Positions 34,324 to 43,636 of a stretch of DNA of 64,000 nucleotides are shown here, in pieces. How positions within the stretch are numbered: position 1 is the stretch's first letter; each line of letters begins with the position of its first letter. The stretch is from NCBI RefSeq assembly GCF_016907925.1, contig NZ_JAFBCZ010000003.1:270129-334128 (forward strand), given 5' to 3'. The position numbers were made by a program, and so were the translations under genes. The DNA is from Herpetosiphon giganteus (GTDB taxonomy: Bacteria > Chloroflexota > Chloroflexia > Chloroflexales > Herpetosiphonaceae). The notes below the pieces were generated by a model. It worked only from the letters and a program-made list of their open reading frames with translations. It did not search any database and had not been told where the DNA came from.

Positions 34324-34611
34324 ATGCCACTAACACCCTATGGTAACCCCAACGATGCGCCAGGTAAGGTGCTTGGCTCGAAGTTATTGATCATTTTAGG
34401 GGCGATTTTGGCCTTGGCTGGCTTGTTGTTAAGCATCTTTGGCGATCTTTGGACGGGCCTGATGCTGCTTGGGGCTGGCGTTAGCTTTAGTTGCTTTAGC
34501 GTGATGCAATCGAACACGCCCGAATCAACCCGCAACCGAAACTTGCTTTTAGGCGTAGGTCTGATTGCGGGGATTGTGGCATGGTTGGCAGCAATCAAAT
34601 TAGTGCTTTAG
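34324..34611 (+). CDS. Small three-helix membrane protein
   Basis: The 95-aa protein has helices at about residues 20-40, 45-60 and 75-93 (LLIILGAILALAGLLLSIFG, GLMLLGAGVSFSCFSV, VGLIAGIVAWLAAIKLV). AGGAG lies seven bases before the ATG at 34324. I recognise no family. It stands alone between a hairpin and the promoter of the receptor gene. Confidence 0.65.
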   Translation: MPLTPYGNPNDAPGKVLGSKLLIILGAILALAGLLLSIFGDLWTGLMLLGAGVSFSCFSVMQSNTPESTRNRNLLLGVGLIAGIVAWLAAIKLVL

Positions 34612-34705
34612 AAACGGCTCGTCGCGCCATGCTATAATTCAAGTTGGCGGCAATGCTGCGGCCACAGTTCGCAAACTACATTCTCAATCGCTAGGAAATT
34701 TAGGT

Positions 34706-36643
34706 ATGGTGGCGGCGTTTTCGTGGACTAATTTTTTGCTAGCAGCCAATGACCTAACGCTAGCAGCAATTGTGGTCGTAGGGTTTTCGTTATTTGCCTA
34801 TATTGCTCTGCACAATTGGCGCAATGGGGTAGCGCGTTCGTTTTGTTTGCTGATCGTTGGCTTGATGATTGTGCTTGGGGGCGCAATTCTACAACGTCAA
34901 GCACAAACTGAAGCTACTCGCCATGTGCTTTGGCGCATTCAATGGGCAGGGATTAGCCTTGTGCCTGCGGCCTACTACCACTTTGCTGAATCGCTGCTGC
35001 GCAGCACTGGTGATCCACGTATGTGGACGCGAGTGCTCTTACCATTATTCTATACATTTAGCGTTGGCTTTTGGTTGGTGGCGCTCACCAGCAATCTTTT
35101 GGTGATCGATGTTCCCAGCCAGCCGTATGTTGGTTTTGGCAAAGGGCCGCTCTTTTGGTTTTTTATTAGCTATTTTGTGGCGGTCTGTTCATTGGGCGTG
35201 TGGTGCATTCGCCAAGCCCATCGCCGCTCGATCACTCCGGCCAATCGGCGGCGCTTATGGTATTTAAGTACTTCTTTTTTAGCACCCTTTTTGGGGGTGT
35301 TTCCCTATTTAATCATCGCTGCCAATACTACGGTTGTGCCATCCTGGCTTTCGTTGATGTTACTAGGTGCGAGCACGACCGGCGTAGGAGTGATGATGAC
35401 CCTCATGACCTATAGCGTCGCTTTCCATGGGGTGATTGTTCCGGATCGCTTAGTTAAGTATAATTTCTTAAGATACATTTTATATGGGCCAGTGGTTGGC
35501 GTGGCCTTGATTATCTGTTTACAATTGGTTGAGCCGTTGAGTGCTTCAACTGGCTTGCCGCGCGCAACGATCACGATCTTTGGGGTGATGCTGATGACGG
35601 TGGTGATGCCAATTTTTATTGGGCGAATTCGGCCAACCGTCGATACCCTAATTTATCGCCAAGATAGCGATGAAGTGCGTTGGATGCGGCGCTTCGAGGA
35701 GCGAGCTTTTACGCGCCAAGATTTACGCCAATTGCTCGAAAATACCTTGGTCGCCGTTTGTGGCTCGTTGCGGGTTGAATCGGGCTTTGTGCTGGCTCCC
35801 AATGAGGATCAATTTACAGTTCAAGCCTCGTGTGGCCCGCGCCGCACGATCAAACAGTTTTTAAATGTCAATAATATTAGCGAACTCTTGCAAAGCTTGC
35901 CACACGGCGCTTTTCGCAACGATCGCATGCCTGAGGTCGAGGATTTTAGCATTCACGATGGGTTTTGTTTGTTGCCATTGTACAATAGCCAGCAGGAATT
36001 ACTGGGCGCAATAGGCATTGGCTGTAAACCTGAGCAGCTGACCATCCCAACTCGTCAATTAATCGCAACCTTGGCGCATCAGATGGAATTGGCGCTGACT
36101 CATATGCAATTGCAGCAAAATCTATTTAGCTCGTTGCGTGGGCTAGCCCCGCAGAGCGCTTCGCTGTTACAATTGACCAGCGAAATTGAAACGCCAGCCT
36201 CAGAAATGGCCGATGCGATTGCGGATGTGGCGTTGCACCCTGAGTTTCCCCAATTGGTGAAAGATGCGCTTTCGCATTATTGGGGCGGGCCAAAACTGAG
36301 CGATAGCCCATTGCTCGATTTGCGCACGGTGCGTCAATTGCTTAATACTCAAGGTGGCAGCCCAACCCGCGCCTTGCAAGGCGTGTTGCGCCAAGCAATT
36401 GAAAATATTCGGCCTGAAGATCAACTTGATCCTTCTGCGCCCGAATGGATGATTTACAATATTTTAGAGTTACGCTTTCTCAAAGGCTTACGGATTCGCG
36501 AGATTATAGATAAGCTCGCAATGAGCGAATCGGATTTTTATCGAAAACAACGGGTGGCGGTGGAAGAAGTGGCCCGTCAGTTGGCGCTGATGGAAGACCA
36601 AGGCGATCGCCCTTCCGGCTCGGTTGAGCGACAACGTCCCTAA
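34706..36643 (+). CDS. 7TM membrane sensor with GAF domain and C-terminal HTH-like region
   Basis: The 645-aa protein has about seven membrane helices (residues 10-310), similar to the N-terminal 7TM region of some histidine kinases, then a GAF-like domain (about 340-470). It lacks any kinase core. The C-terminal 130 residues include LELRFLKGLRIREIIDKL then AMSESDFYRKQRVAVEEVA, which resemble a sigma-region-4-like helix-turn-helix. A membrane receptor that binds DNA directly is an inference. The response-regulator gene starts 25 bases later, so the two may form a signalling pair. A TATAAT at 34633-34638 is a candidate promoter. Confidence 0.75.
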   Translation: MVAAFSWTNFLLAANDLTLAAIVVVGFSLFAYIALHNWRNGVARSFCLLIVGLMIVLGGAILQRQAQTEATRHVLWRIQWAGISLVPAAYYHFAESLLRSTGDPRMWTRVLLPLFYTFSVGFWLVALTSNLLVIDVPSQPYVGFGKGPLFWFFISYFVAVCSLGVWCIRQAHRRSITPANRRRLWYLSTSFLAPFLGVFPYLIIAANTTVVPSWLSLMLLGASTTGVGVMMTLMTYSVAFHGVIVPDRLVKYNFLRYILYGPVVGVALIICLQLVEPLSASTGLPRATITIFGVMLMTVVMPIFIGRIRPTVDTLIYRQDSDEVRWMRRFEERAFTRQDLRQLLENTLVAVCGSLRVESGFVLAPNEDQFTVQASCGPRRTIKQFLNVNNISELLQSLPHGAFRNDRMPEVEDFSIHDGFCLLPLYNSQQELLGAIGIGCKPEQLTIPTRQLIATLAHQMELALTHMQLQQNLFSSLRGLAPQSASLLQLTSEIETPASEMADAIADVALHPEFPQLVKDALSHYWGGPKLSDSPLLDLRTVRQLLNTQGGSPTRALQGVLRQAIENIRPEDQLDPSAPEWMIYNILELRFLKGLRIREIIDKLAMSESDFYRKQRVAVEEVARQLALMEDQGDRPSGSVERQRP

Positions 36644-36668
36644 GCGCAAGGCATCTGGAGACACCTGT

Positions 36669-38327
36669 ATGGATAGCTACGAACGCCGTTCTCGTTTTGT
36701 TCACCGTTTTGCAACGCCGCTCACCACCTTGAACGCAGGTTTGGCCTTGCTTGAACGTTATTTAGCCGAAACCAACGCCAATTCGGCCCAAATTGCCGAG
36801 GTGATGGGCTTACTCAATCGCTCGGCAACACGCTTGGGCAGCGCAATTGATGTGTTGCAAGAATATATGTTTGACCATGCAACCGGCATTCAGGTGATTA
36901 TCCCTGATGAGGTGCTGGCCCAACGTCCGCAACAAACCAACCAAGCGCCTGCAGAAGCGCCACATTCGGCTTTGCCCAAATATCCTCCCGATATCGACAC
37001 CAGCAAGCCGTGTGTTTTGTTGATTGAAGATTCGCAGACCTATCGGGCCGTGGTTTCGGCTCGCTTGACGCAATCGGGCTATAACGTGGTTACTGCGCCC
37101 GATGGCATGGCGGGCTTAGATTTGGCGCGGGCCTATCAGCCGGTCGCAATTATTCTCGACCTGATGTTGCCGCATCTCAATGGCGAACAAGTGGCCTTTG
37201 TGTTGGGCGAAGATCCAGAAACCAAGCATATTCCAATTATTATTTACACTGGTTTGGAAGCAACTCAAACCGAAAAACTAGAGCTTGACCCACGGCTGCA
37301 AATTATTCGCAAAGACGAGGCCTTGGATCGTTTGCCAATTATGGTCAGCGAACTGGTGATCAAAAGCCGCAAGAAAACCATTGCCGAGCTTTTGATTATC
37401 GAAGATGATCAAGAAATTCAACAAGTTGTCAGTCAAGGCTTATCGAATGCTGGCTATTCGATTACGGTCACGACCAGCGGCGAGGAAGGCTTGCGGCTCG
37501 CCATGCGCCAGCCCTTCGACTTGATTATGCTCGATTTGATGTTGCCCGATATTGATGGCTGGACGGTGCTGCGCCAGTTGCGCGAGCGCACCCAAACCGC
37601 CACTACGCCGCTGATGCTGGTTTCGGCGCTGGGCAAGCCCGAAGAAAAAGTCCGCGGCTTTCAACTTGGCGCAGACGATTATATTACCAAGCCCTTTGAT
37701 TGGAACGAATTGCTGGCGCGGATTAGTGCCTCGCTGCGTCGCCGCGAAGTCGAAGGCAACGCCAACCCATCGACGATGCTACCAGGCAATCGGGCAATTG
37801 AGCGAGCCATCGCGGCGCGGCTTGATCGCAAACAGCCGTTTGTGGTGGGCTACTGCGATCTCGACCACTTCAAAGCCTACAATGATGAATATGGCTTTCT
37901 CAAAGGCGATGCGATTATTCACCAAACGGCGCGCATAATTACTGGCGCGGTGGAGCGTTCGGGAGCTGCTGGCGATTTTGTGGGCCACATCGGCGGCGAT
38001 GATTTTGTGTTTTTGGCTCATCCCGATAATGTGGCGGCGATCTGCGAATCGATCATTCGTGAGTTTGATCAGCTTGCTCCGTTGTATTACGACATTGAAT
38101 CGCGCCAACGTGGCTTTATTCGCCAAAATGATCGCGAGGGCAATCCCAAGCAATTTCCGTTTGTGAGCATCTCGATTGGCGTGGTTTCAAGCCTCAATCA
38201 CCACATTAGCCACTTTGCCGAGTTTGGCGATTTGGCCGCCGATGTGAAAAAGCGGGCCAAGGCGCATAAAGGCAGCGTTTATTTGATTGAAACTGGCGAT
38301 CAAGCGACTGTGAAAGTAGCGAGCTAG
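36669..38327 (+). CDS. Two-receiver GGDEF protein with HisKA-like N-terminus
   Basis: The 552-aa protein begins with a helical segment containing FVHRFATPLTTLNAGLALLE, like a histidine-kinase phosphoacceptor helix. Two receiver domains follow: the first with LLIEDSQTYR and LDLMLPHLNG, the second with LIIEDDQEI, LDLMLPDIDGW and ADDYITKPF. The GGDEF domain (about 380-545) reads HIGGDDFVF, with the metal residues in YCDLDHFKAYND. It could make cyclic di-GMP. It has no kinase ATPase domain. GGAG precedes the ATG at 36669. The upstream 7TM-GAF-HTH gene is probably its partner. Confidence 0.88.
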   Translation: MDSYERRSRFVHRFATPLTTLNAGLALLERYLAETNANSAQIAEVMGLLNRSATRLGSAIDVLQEYMFDHATGIQVIIPDEVLAQRPQQTNQAPAEAPHSALPKYPPDIDTSKPCVLLIEDSQTYRAVVSARLTQSGYNVVTAPDGMAGLDLARAYQPVAIILDLMLPHLNGEQVAFVLGEDPETKHIPIIIYTGLEATQTEKLELDPRLQIIRKDEALDRLPIMVSELVIKSRKKTIAELLIIEDDQEIQQVVSQGLSNAGYSITVTTSGEEGLRLAMRQPFDLIMLDLMLPDIDGWTVLRQLRERTQTATTPLMLVSALGKPEEKVRGFQLGADDYITKPFDWNELLARISASLRRREVEGNANPSTMLPGNRAIERAIAARLDRKQPFVVGYCDLDHFKAYNDEYGFLKGDAIIHQTARIITGAVERSGAAGDFVGHIGGDDFVFLAHPDNVAAICESIIREFDQLAPLYYDIESRQRGFIRQNDREGNPKQFPFVSISIGVVSSLNHHISHFAEFGDLAADVKKRAKAHKGSVYLIETGDQATVKVAS

Positions 38328-38337
38328 AACTTCCTAA

Positions 38338-38376
38338 ACCCCAACCCCTCGCCCGTCCAACGGGCGAGGGGCTTTA
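38338..38376 (+). terminator. Hairpin derived from the palindromic element family, likely terminator
   Basis: CCCCTCGCCCGT pairs with ACGGGCGAGGGG and is followed by CTTTAATTT. It matches the internal hairpin of the longer elements. Confidence 0.6.
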
Positions 38377-38431
38377 ATTTGGTGGTTTTAGCTTGGTTTG
38401 GGGAAGTTTACGATTGGGAAAGGAGATTCGT

Positions 38432-38782
38432 ATGTCTCGTTGCTGGCAAGAACAGTATGATCCTGAATTACACCCAGATTATATGTCCTCAAGCTGGATT
38501 GGCGGGCAAAAAGCAATGCGTGAAGCAACACCACTTGTGCCTCAGTGGGTTTATTGCGTCCATGTCTGCTCATTTACATTCCTTTTCCATTCGCTTGATC
38601 AGCTTCGCACCTGTCTCGGCCACTTTGAGCAGAAATTGCACCCAAGCAGCCGCGAGCCAGGCTATAGCCTTGAGCATTATTGGCAACGCTGGTATGAGCG
38701 CCTGCCAGCCTATCTATTTAAGGAGCCGAAGCGCCAAAGGGTTATTCGCGCTCTGCGGCAGGCCTTGAACCAATTTGATTGA
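38432..38782 (+). CDS. Hypothetical protein of 116 aa
   Basis: The sequence is rich in Trp, Tyr, Arg and Pro (SRCWQEQYDPELHPDYMSSS; HYWQRWYERLPAYLFKEPK) with no membrane helix. AAGGAG lies six bases before the ATG at 38432. I do not recognise the family. It is a single-gene unit between two hairpins. Confidence 0.65.
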   Translation: MSRCWQEQYDPELHPDYMSSSWIGGQKAMREATPLVPQWVYCVHVCSFTFLFHSLDQLRTCLGHFEQKLHPSSREPGYSLEHYWQRWYERLPAYLFKEPKRQRVIRALRQALNQFD

Positions 38783-38865
38783 GCTGAAATAGCCACGTTA
38801 CGGTTAGTAACCCAACGACTATGATTATGAGTTTTTCAGAATTTGTGTTCAATACGGAATTGATG

Positions 38866-38898
38866 CCCTCTCCCAAATGTTGAGAGAGGGGCTTTTTG
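38866..38898. terminator. Terminator between the hypothetical gene and the purine permease
   Basis: CCCTCTC pairs with GAGAGGG around an 11-base loop and is followed by GCTTTTTGTTT. It can serve the plus-strand gene. Confidence 0.65.
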
Positions 38899-38905
38899 TT
38901 TCAAA

Positions 38906-40303
38906 CTAAATCTTCGCTTCGATCAAGGGCAACAGGAAGTAGACCAAGAACGATACAGCAACAACCCACAACAATGGATGAATTTGCTTGGCTTTGCCCA
39001 AGGCCAATTTAAGCACCACATAACTGATAAAGCCAGCACCAATGCCGTTGGTAATGCTATAGCTGAATGGCATAATCGTCATGGTCAGTAAGGCGGGAAA
39101 GCCCTCTTCTAGCTCGCCAAAATCAATTTCGCGAATGCCGCCACACATCAAAAAGCCCACGATAATTAGGGCTGGCGCGGTTGCTTCGCTTGGCACAATG
39201 CCCGCAAATGGCGCGATCAGAATGCTCAGCAGGAACAAAATCCCAGTGACCACTGCGGTGAGGCCTGTGCGTCCGCCCTCGCCAACGCCCGCCGCACTTT
39301 CGATGTAGGTGGTGACCGATGAAGTGCCAAATACGCCGCCAGCAATCGCCGCAACTGAATCGACCATCAGCACCCGATTCGAGTTGGGCAAATCGCCGTC
39401 TGCTTTGACAAAGCCTGCTTGTTCGCCCACGCCAATGATTGTGCCCATCGTGTCGAAGAAATCTGAGAGCATCAGCGAGAAAATTACCAAGACTGCTGAA
39501 AGCACTCCAGCTAATTTAAACACATCAAAATTGATGCCTTGTCCAATCGTCTCGAAACTTGGGCTAGCCAACTCGCTTGGGAAGGCTCCTTGCACCCCAG
39601 TTTGAGCACTTACATCAGCACCAAAGGCATAATGGCTGACAACGCCGATGATTGTTGTGGCCAAAATGCCAATCAGCAAGGCGGCTTTAACTTTGCGCGC
39701 CAGCAAAATCAAGGTCAAAAACAAGCCAATCATGGTGAGTAAAATTGAAAAGGTGGTGAAATTGCCCAAGGCCATGGGCGTGCCCTCGCCACGTTGCACA
39801 ATGCCAGCGTTATTCAAGCCAATGAAGAGAATAAACAAACCGATGCCAACGCTAATCGCCCGTTTCTGCGAAAGCGGAATTGCATGCATCACCGCTTGGC
39901 GAAAACCGGTTAGTACCAAGGCCGTAATTAACAAGCCTTCGAGCACAACCACACCCATAGCTGCTTGCCATGGCAGGCCCATTGTCAGAATTAATTGAAA
40001 GGCGACGACCGCATTCAAGCCAAGGCCTGGAGCGAGGGCAAAAGGATAATTGGTAAATAAGCCCATCGCGATACACATCAAGGCCGAAACCAAACATGTG
40101 GCGGTGAGGGTTGCGTTGAACGGCGGGCCTGCTTCTGCCAAGGGGCCGCTCGATAAAATCGATGGATTGACAAAAATAATGTAGGCCATCACGAAAAAAG
40201 TGGTTACGCCCGCCAGAATTTCGGTGCGAAGGTTGGTTCCACGTTCGGCAAAGCGAAAAAAGCCTGCCAAGCCAGCGTCAGGCCGCGAAGTGCTGCGTGC
40301 CAC
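38906..40303 (-). CDS. AzgA-type purine permease (NCS2 family)
   Basis: The 465-aa inner-membrane transporter imports adenine, guanine or hypoxanthine with protons. AzgA-type features: the N-terminal GTNLRTEILAGVTTFFVMAY, NYPFALAPGLGLNAVVAF, the SDFFDTMGT string and about 12-14 helices. It starts with GTG at 40303, with AAGGAG seven bases away. A 5' leader of about 130 bases with pairing potential follows a TATAAT-like box near 40434-40440. Confidence 0.9.
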   Translation of the reverse strand: MARSTSRPDAGLAGFFRFAERGTNLRTEILAGVTTFFVMAYIIFVNPSILSSGPLAEAGPPFNATLTATCLVSALMCIAMGLFTNYPFALAPGLGLNAVVAFQLILTMGLPWQAAMGVVVLEGLLITALVLTGFRQAVMHAIPLSQKRAISVGIGLFILFIGLNNAGIVQRGEGTPMALGNFTTFSILLTMIGLFLTLILLARKVKAALLIGILATTIIGVVSHYAFGADVSAQTGVQGAFPSELASPSFETIGQGINFDVFKLAGVLSAVLVIFSLMLSDFFDTMGTIIGVGEQAGFVKADGDLPNSNRVLMVDSVAAIAGGVFGTSSVTTYIESAAGVGEGGRTGLTAVVTGILFLLSILIAPFAGIVPSEATAPALIIVGFLMCGGIREIDFGELEEGFPALLTMTIMPFSYSITNGIGAGFISYVVLKLALGKAKQIHPLLWVVAVSFLVYFLLPLIEAKI

Positions 40304-41115
40304 AGATCAACTCCTTTGAATCAAGCCAACAATGCATGCCCGGCAAATGCTGGCCATGCGCAAGAAAGCTCCATCCAGCAGGCTGCCGTAGACTTCAAGA
40401 TGGGGAAATAGAATTAAATTAGGCGTAGCACTATTATACGATATGGCGGGGGAAAGGATGAAGGATGAGGGATGAAAGAACATAGAGCATAGAACATAGA
40501 GCATAGAACATAGGGTTTGGGGATCAGGGGTCGGGGATCAGGCTATAGGCTGTAGGCTTTTGGCTATGGGAAAAAGGGGCGAGGCTATAGGCTTTTGGCT
40601 ATGGGAAATTAATAATCAAAATAATCTGTGGCAAAAAAATAATCTTCGTGCAATTCGTGAAATGTTTTTAACGCAGCGGCGCAGAGAACCGAAGGATGAA
40701 GGATGAGGGATGAAATGCCAAAGTCAAAGCTCAAAACCACAAACAGGCCGTTTTAACGCAGAGGAATTATGGGCTATATGTAATGGTTCATTGCGTTAAC
40801 CTTCGATTGCCCCCTCACCCCCGCTCCCGCCCGCGAGGCGACGGGGAACCGCCGACTCCGTGCTCCCCTCGCCCGCATTCAGTGGGAGAGGGGTTGGGGT
40901 GAGGGCATGCCACTGGTTCCAAAAGCCAAAAGCCTACAGCCACATTCGTGGAATTCGTGACTAAAAACTTAACTTCGCGATCTTCGTGATCTTCGCGGTT
41001 TCCGTCCTTCGTGCCCTTCGTGTCCTTCGTAGATCAAGCCGATCCCCGATTCCCAAACGACCGATCCCCACGATAAAGAAAGATGGTATCATTGGGCGTA
41101 ACAAACGAGGAACCC
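40304..41115. other. Intergenic region between the purine permease and rlmN
   Basis: The first 130 bases are the possible structured leader of the permease. Then come word-like repeats: AAGGATGA (40453-40475, 40692-40712), ATAGAGCATAGAAC (40482-40513), TAGGCTTTTGGCTATGGG (40540-40610), palindromic element copy 5 (40810-40905) and a run of TTCGTG/CGAAG words (40928-41030). No gene is seen. Confidence 0.6.
40810..40905. repeat. MITE-like palindromic element, short copy
   Basis: It starts CCCCCTCACCCCCGC and ends GGGGTTGGGGTGAGGG. GGTTCATTGCGTTAACC just to the left matches the outer arm of the long copies. Confidence 0.7.
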
Positions 41116-42207
41116 ATGAATATTTACGATCTTGATTTGCAGGGCTTGACTGCGCAATTGACTGAATTAGGCCAACCAGCCTTTCGCGCGCGCCAAATTT
41201 ATGCCCATTTATATAAAAAATTAGCCAACGATTTTGCTGCCATGACCGATTTATCGGCGGCTTTGCGCGAACAATTGGCGGCCAAATTTCAAATTGGCGG
41301 CCTTGAACTGGTGCGCGAACAAACGACTGACGATGGCTTGACCCGCAAAGTGCTTTGGCGCTGTCCAGGCAATGCGGTGATTGAAACCGTGCTGATGATC
41401 TACCCGCCTGATCGGGCGACAATTTGTGTTTCGACCCAAGCTGGTTGTGCCATGGGCTGCGTTTTTTGCGCTACTGGCAAGCTAGGCTTGTTGCGCAATA
41501 TCTCCAGTGGCGAGATTATGGAGCAGGTGCTGTATTTCGAGCGCTATCTGCGCACTGAAGGCGCTGCGATTGCCAAACGCCATGGCGGGCCAGTACCCGA
41601 CCATATCACCAACTTGGTGTTTATGGGCATGGGCGAGCCATTTGCCAATTACGACCGTTGGTGGGCGGCGGTGGAACGGCTCAACGATAAACAGGGCTTC
41701 AATCTTGGCGCACGCAATATGACGGTTTCGACGGTGGGCTTGGTCAAAGGCATTCGCCAATTGGCCGATGAAGCCTTGCAAGTTAATTTGGCGGTTTCGT
41801 TGCACGCGCCCAACGATCAATTGCGCAGCGAACTGATGCCAGTCAACGATCGCTTTGATATTAGCGATTTGATGGCTGCGATTCGCTATTACACCGATAA
41901 AACGCATCGTCGAGTGTCGTTTGAATATGTGCTGCTCGACGATAAAAACGATACGCTTGAGCTTGCGGCCCAACTGGCTAGTTTGGTCAAAGGCATGCTG
42001 TGCCATGTCAATTTGATTCCGTGGAATCCTGTGCCTGGTACGCCCTTGACGCGTTCGCATCGCGAGCGAGTAACGGCATTTCAGCGCATTGTGCAAGCGG
42101 CAGGAATTTCGTGTACGGTGCGGGTTGAACGCGGAGTTGAAATTGCCGCCGCCTGTGGCCAACTGGCAGCAATTCCCTCGCCAACCAGCCCGATAAACCT
42201 GTATTAA
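41116..42207 (+). CDS. rlmN: RlmN 23S rRNA (adenine-2503-C2)-methyltransferase
   Basis: The 363-aa radical-SAM enzyme methylates A2503 of 23S rRNA (and tRNA adenine 37 in some species). The radical-SAM cluster is CAMGCVFC, with QAGCAMGC typical of RlmN/Cfr. [20 protein letters not shown] and the C-terminal cysteine region [19 protein letters not shown] are present. I use the ATG at 41116, which has GAGGAA before it. It shares a spacer with bracketing inverted repeats with the next gene. Confidence 0.95.
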   Translation: MNIYDLDLQGLTAQLTELGQPAFRARQIYAHLYKKLANDFAAMTDLSAALREQLAAKFQIGGLELVREQTTDDGLTRKVLWRCPGNAVIETVLMIYPPDRATICVSTQAGCAMGCVFCATGKLGLLRNISSGEIMEQVLYFERYLRTEGAAIAKRHGGPVPDHITNLVFMGMGEPFANYDRWWAAVERLNDKQGFNLGARNMTVSTVGLVKGIRQLADEALQVNLAVSLHAPNDQLRSELMPVNDRFDISDLMAAIRYYTDKTHRRVSFEYVLLDDKNDTLELAAQLASLVKGMLCHVNLIPWNPVPGTPLTRSHRERVTAFQRIVQAAGISCTVRVERGVEIAAACGQLAAIPSPTSPINLY

Positions 42208-42352
42208 TAAGGATGAAGGATGAATTATGAGGGATGAAGTTTTAAAATCATAAATCCTAGCTACAGAGCGTCAAAATATAGTATTGATGCGGGATAGGCT
42301 GAAATTTCATCCTTCATCCCTTATCCTTCATCCTTTCGAAGGGGACTTTTTT
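42208..42352. repeat. Operon spacer with inverted AAGGATGA / TCATCCTT arms
   Basis: AAGGATGAAGGAT begins two bases after the rlmN stop, and its complement ATCCTTCATCCTT lies at about 42322-42334, followed directly by TCGAAGGGGAC, the ribosome site of the next gene. A long hairpin could close the spacer and mask the Shine-Dalgarno sequence. Confidence 0.65.
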
Positions 42353-43417
42353 GTGCTTGATACTTATCGTGTGTTGATTAGTGCTGCGCCTGAAATGCTT
42401 GAGGCAGCCATAGAAGAAATTCGTTTTGGTAAATTTGGAATTGCTGTTCAGCGGCTTGCGCCTGAGGTCGCCTTGGTTGAGCTAGAGCAGCCTTTAGCTG
42501 AATGGCAAGCAACCTTGGCCAAACGGCCAGCCGTTTTTATCCGCCATATTGCGCCAGTTCATCGCGAAGTTGTGCTCGAAGGCACGCCCGATGATTTGGA
42601 GCGTTTGACCCAAGTGGCGTTGAATCTTGCGCCGCATTTGCCAGCCCGCAAGCCGTTTGCAGTGCAAACCCGCTTGCTCGATGAGCATGTGAAATTAACT
42701 CGTTTTGAAATCAACGAAGCCTTGGCCGAAGCAGTTTCGCAAGTGAGCGGCTTGCCCTTGGATGTGCGCAATCCGCAGGGTGTGCTTTCGGTTGCCTTGA
42801 GTATGGATCGGGCCTATCTTGGCGTTTCGAGCGTTGAATTCAATCGCTCGGCATGGGCTGGTGGTGCACATCGCTTTGCCCGCGAACAAGGCCAATTAAG
42901 CCGCGCTGAATTTAAGTTGCTCGAAGCCCAAGCCTTGTTCAATATCGACTGGCCCGATCATGGACAAGCCTTGGATTTGGGCGCTGCACCAGGTGGTTGG
43001 ACGCGGATTTTGCGCCGCGCTGGCTTGCCAGTTGTCGCGATTGATCCAGCTGATTTGCACCCCAGCTTGCGCTACGATCAAGGTGTGCGCCATTTGCAAA
43101 CCTTGGCGCAACGCTTTTTGCCAACTCAAGAGCGCTTTACTGTGATTGTCAATGATATGCGGATTGATGCCCGCGATTCGGCGTGGCTGATGGTTGATGC
43201 TGCCAATGCTTTGACCAATGATGGCTTGGCGGTGGTTACGCTCAAATTGCCTCACGAGCATAGCGCCCAAATTGCCTATCACTCGCTGAGTATTTTACGC
43301 ACCGCCTATTGGGTGATTGGCGCACGCCAACTATTCCATAATCGCTCGGAAGTGACCGCTGTGCTGCGCAAAAAACACGAAAAACGCCCCAAAGCCGATC
43401 AGCCGCCACGCGATTGA
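42353..43417 (+). CDS. FtsJ-like 2'-O-ribose rRNA methyltransferase (RlmM-like)
   Basis: The 354-aa protein has an N-terminal THUMP-like region (about residues 1-175, ending SVALSMDRAYLGVSS) and a Rossmann methyltransferase domain with LDLGAAPGGWT, DPADL, VTLKLPH and a C-terminal HNRSEVT. The K-D-K-E-type catalytic set is plausible but not certain. Target could be 23S C2498, as for RlmM. The start is GTG at 42353 after AAGGGGA; longer frames run through repeat DNA. Confidence 0.8.
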   Translation: MLDTYRVLISAAPEMLEAAIEEIRFGKFGIAVQRLAPEVALVELEQPLAEWQATLAKRPAVFIRHIAPVHREVVLEGTPDDLERLTQVALNLAPHLPARKPFAVQTRLLDEHVKLTRFEINEALAEAVSQVSGLPLDVRNPQGVLSVALSMDRAYLGVSSVEFNRSAWAGGAHRFAREQGQLSRAEFKLLEAQALFNIDWPDHGQALDLGAAPGGWTRILRRAGLPVVAIDPADLHPSLRYDQGVRHLQTLAQRFLPTQERFTVIVNDMRIDARDSAWLMVDAANALTNDGLAVVTLKLPHEHSAQIAYHSLSILRTAYWVIGARQLFHNRSEVTAVLRKKHEKRPKADQPPRD

Positions 43418-43472
43418 TCCACGAAGAGCACGAAGAGCACGAAGGATGAAACCGCGGAGAACGCGAAGAGCG

Positions 43473-43588
43473 CGAAGGGGAAACTTTGGGGTCACAGTAT
43501 CAATTGCAATAGTCCACAAGATAAATATTAGGGGTGCAGGGGATGAAAACCCCTGCGTCTCCCGCCTTGAGGCGGGACGGAAGGGTGG
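43473..43588. repeat. 116-bp direct repeat, left copy
   Basis: The block from CGAAGGGGAAACTTTGGG to GGCGGGACGGAAGGGTGG is identical to 44720-44835. It contains two hairpins, GCAGGGG/CCCCTGC and TCCCGCC/GGCGGGA. Before it, related CACGAAG words begin right after the preceding stop codon in both copies. Confidence 0.9.
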
Positions 43589-43636
43589 AGAAAACGCCTT
43601 GATTCAAGCCAATAAACGCTGAGCAGAGGTTTATGA

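Noticed and set aside
37400..38327. Inactive GGDEF domain because the motif reads GGDDF
   Set aside because: GGDDF is a conservative variant and the other metal residues are present, so I do not call it inactive.
40304..40445. Purine riboswitch before the purine permease
   Set aside because: The conserved core (TATAA, TTTCTACC, CCGTAAA, GACTACG order) is not present.
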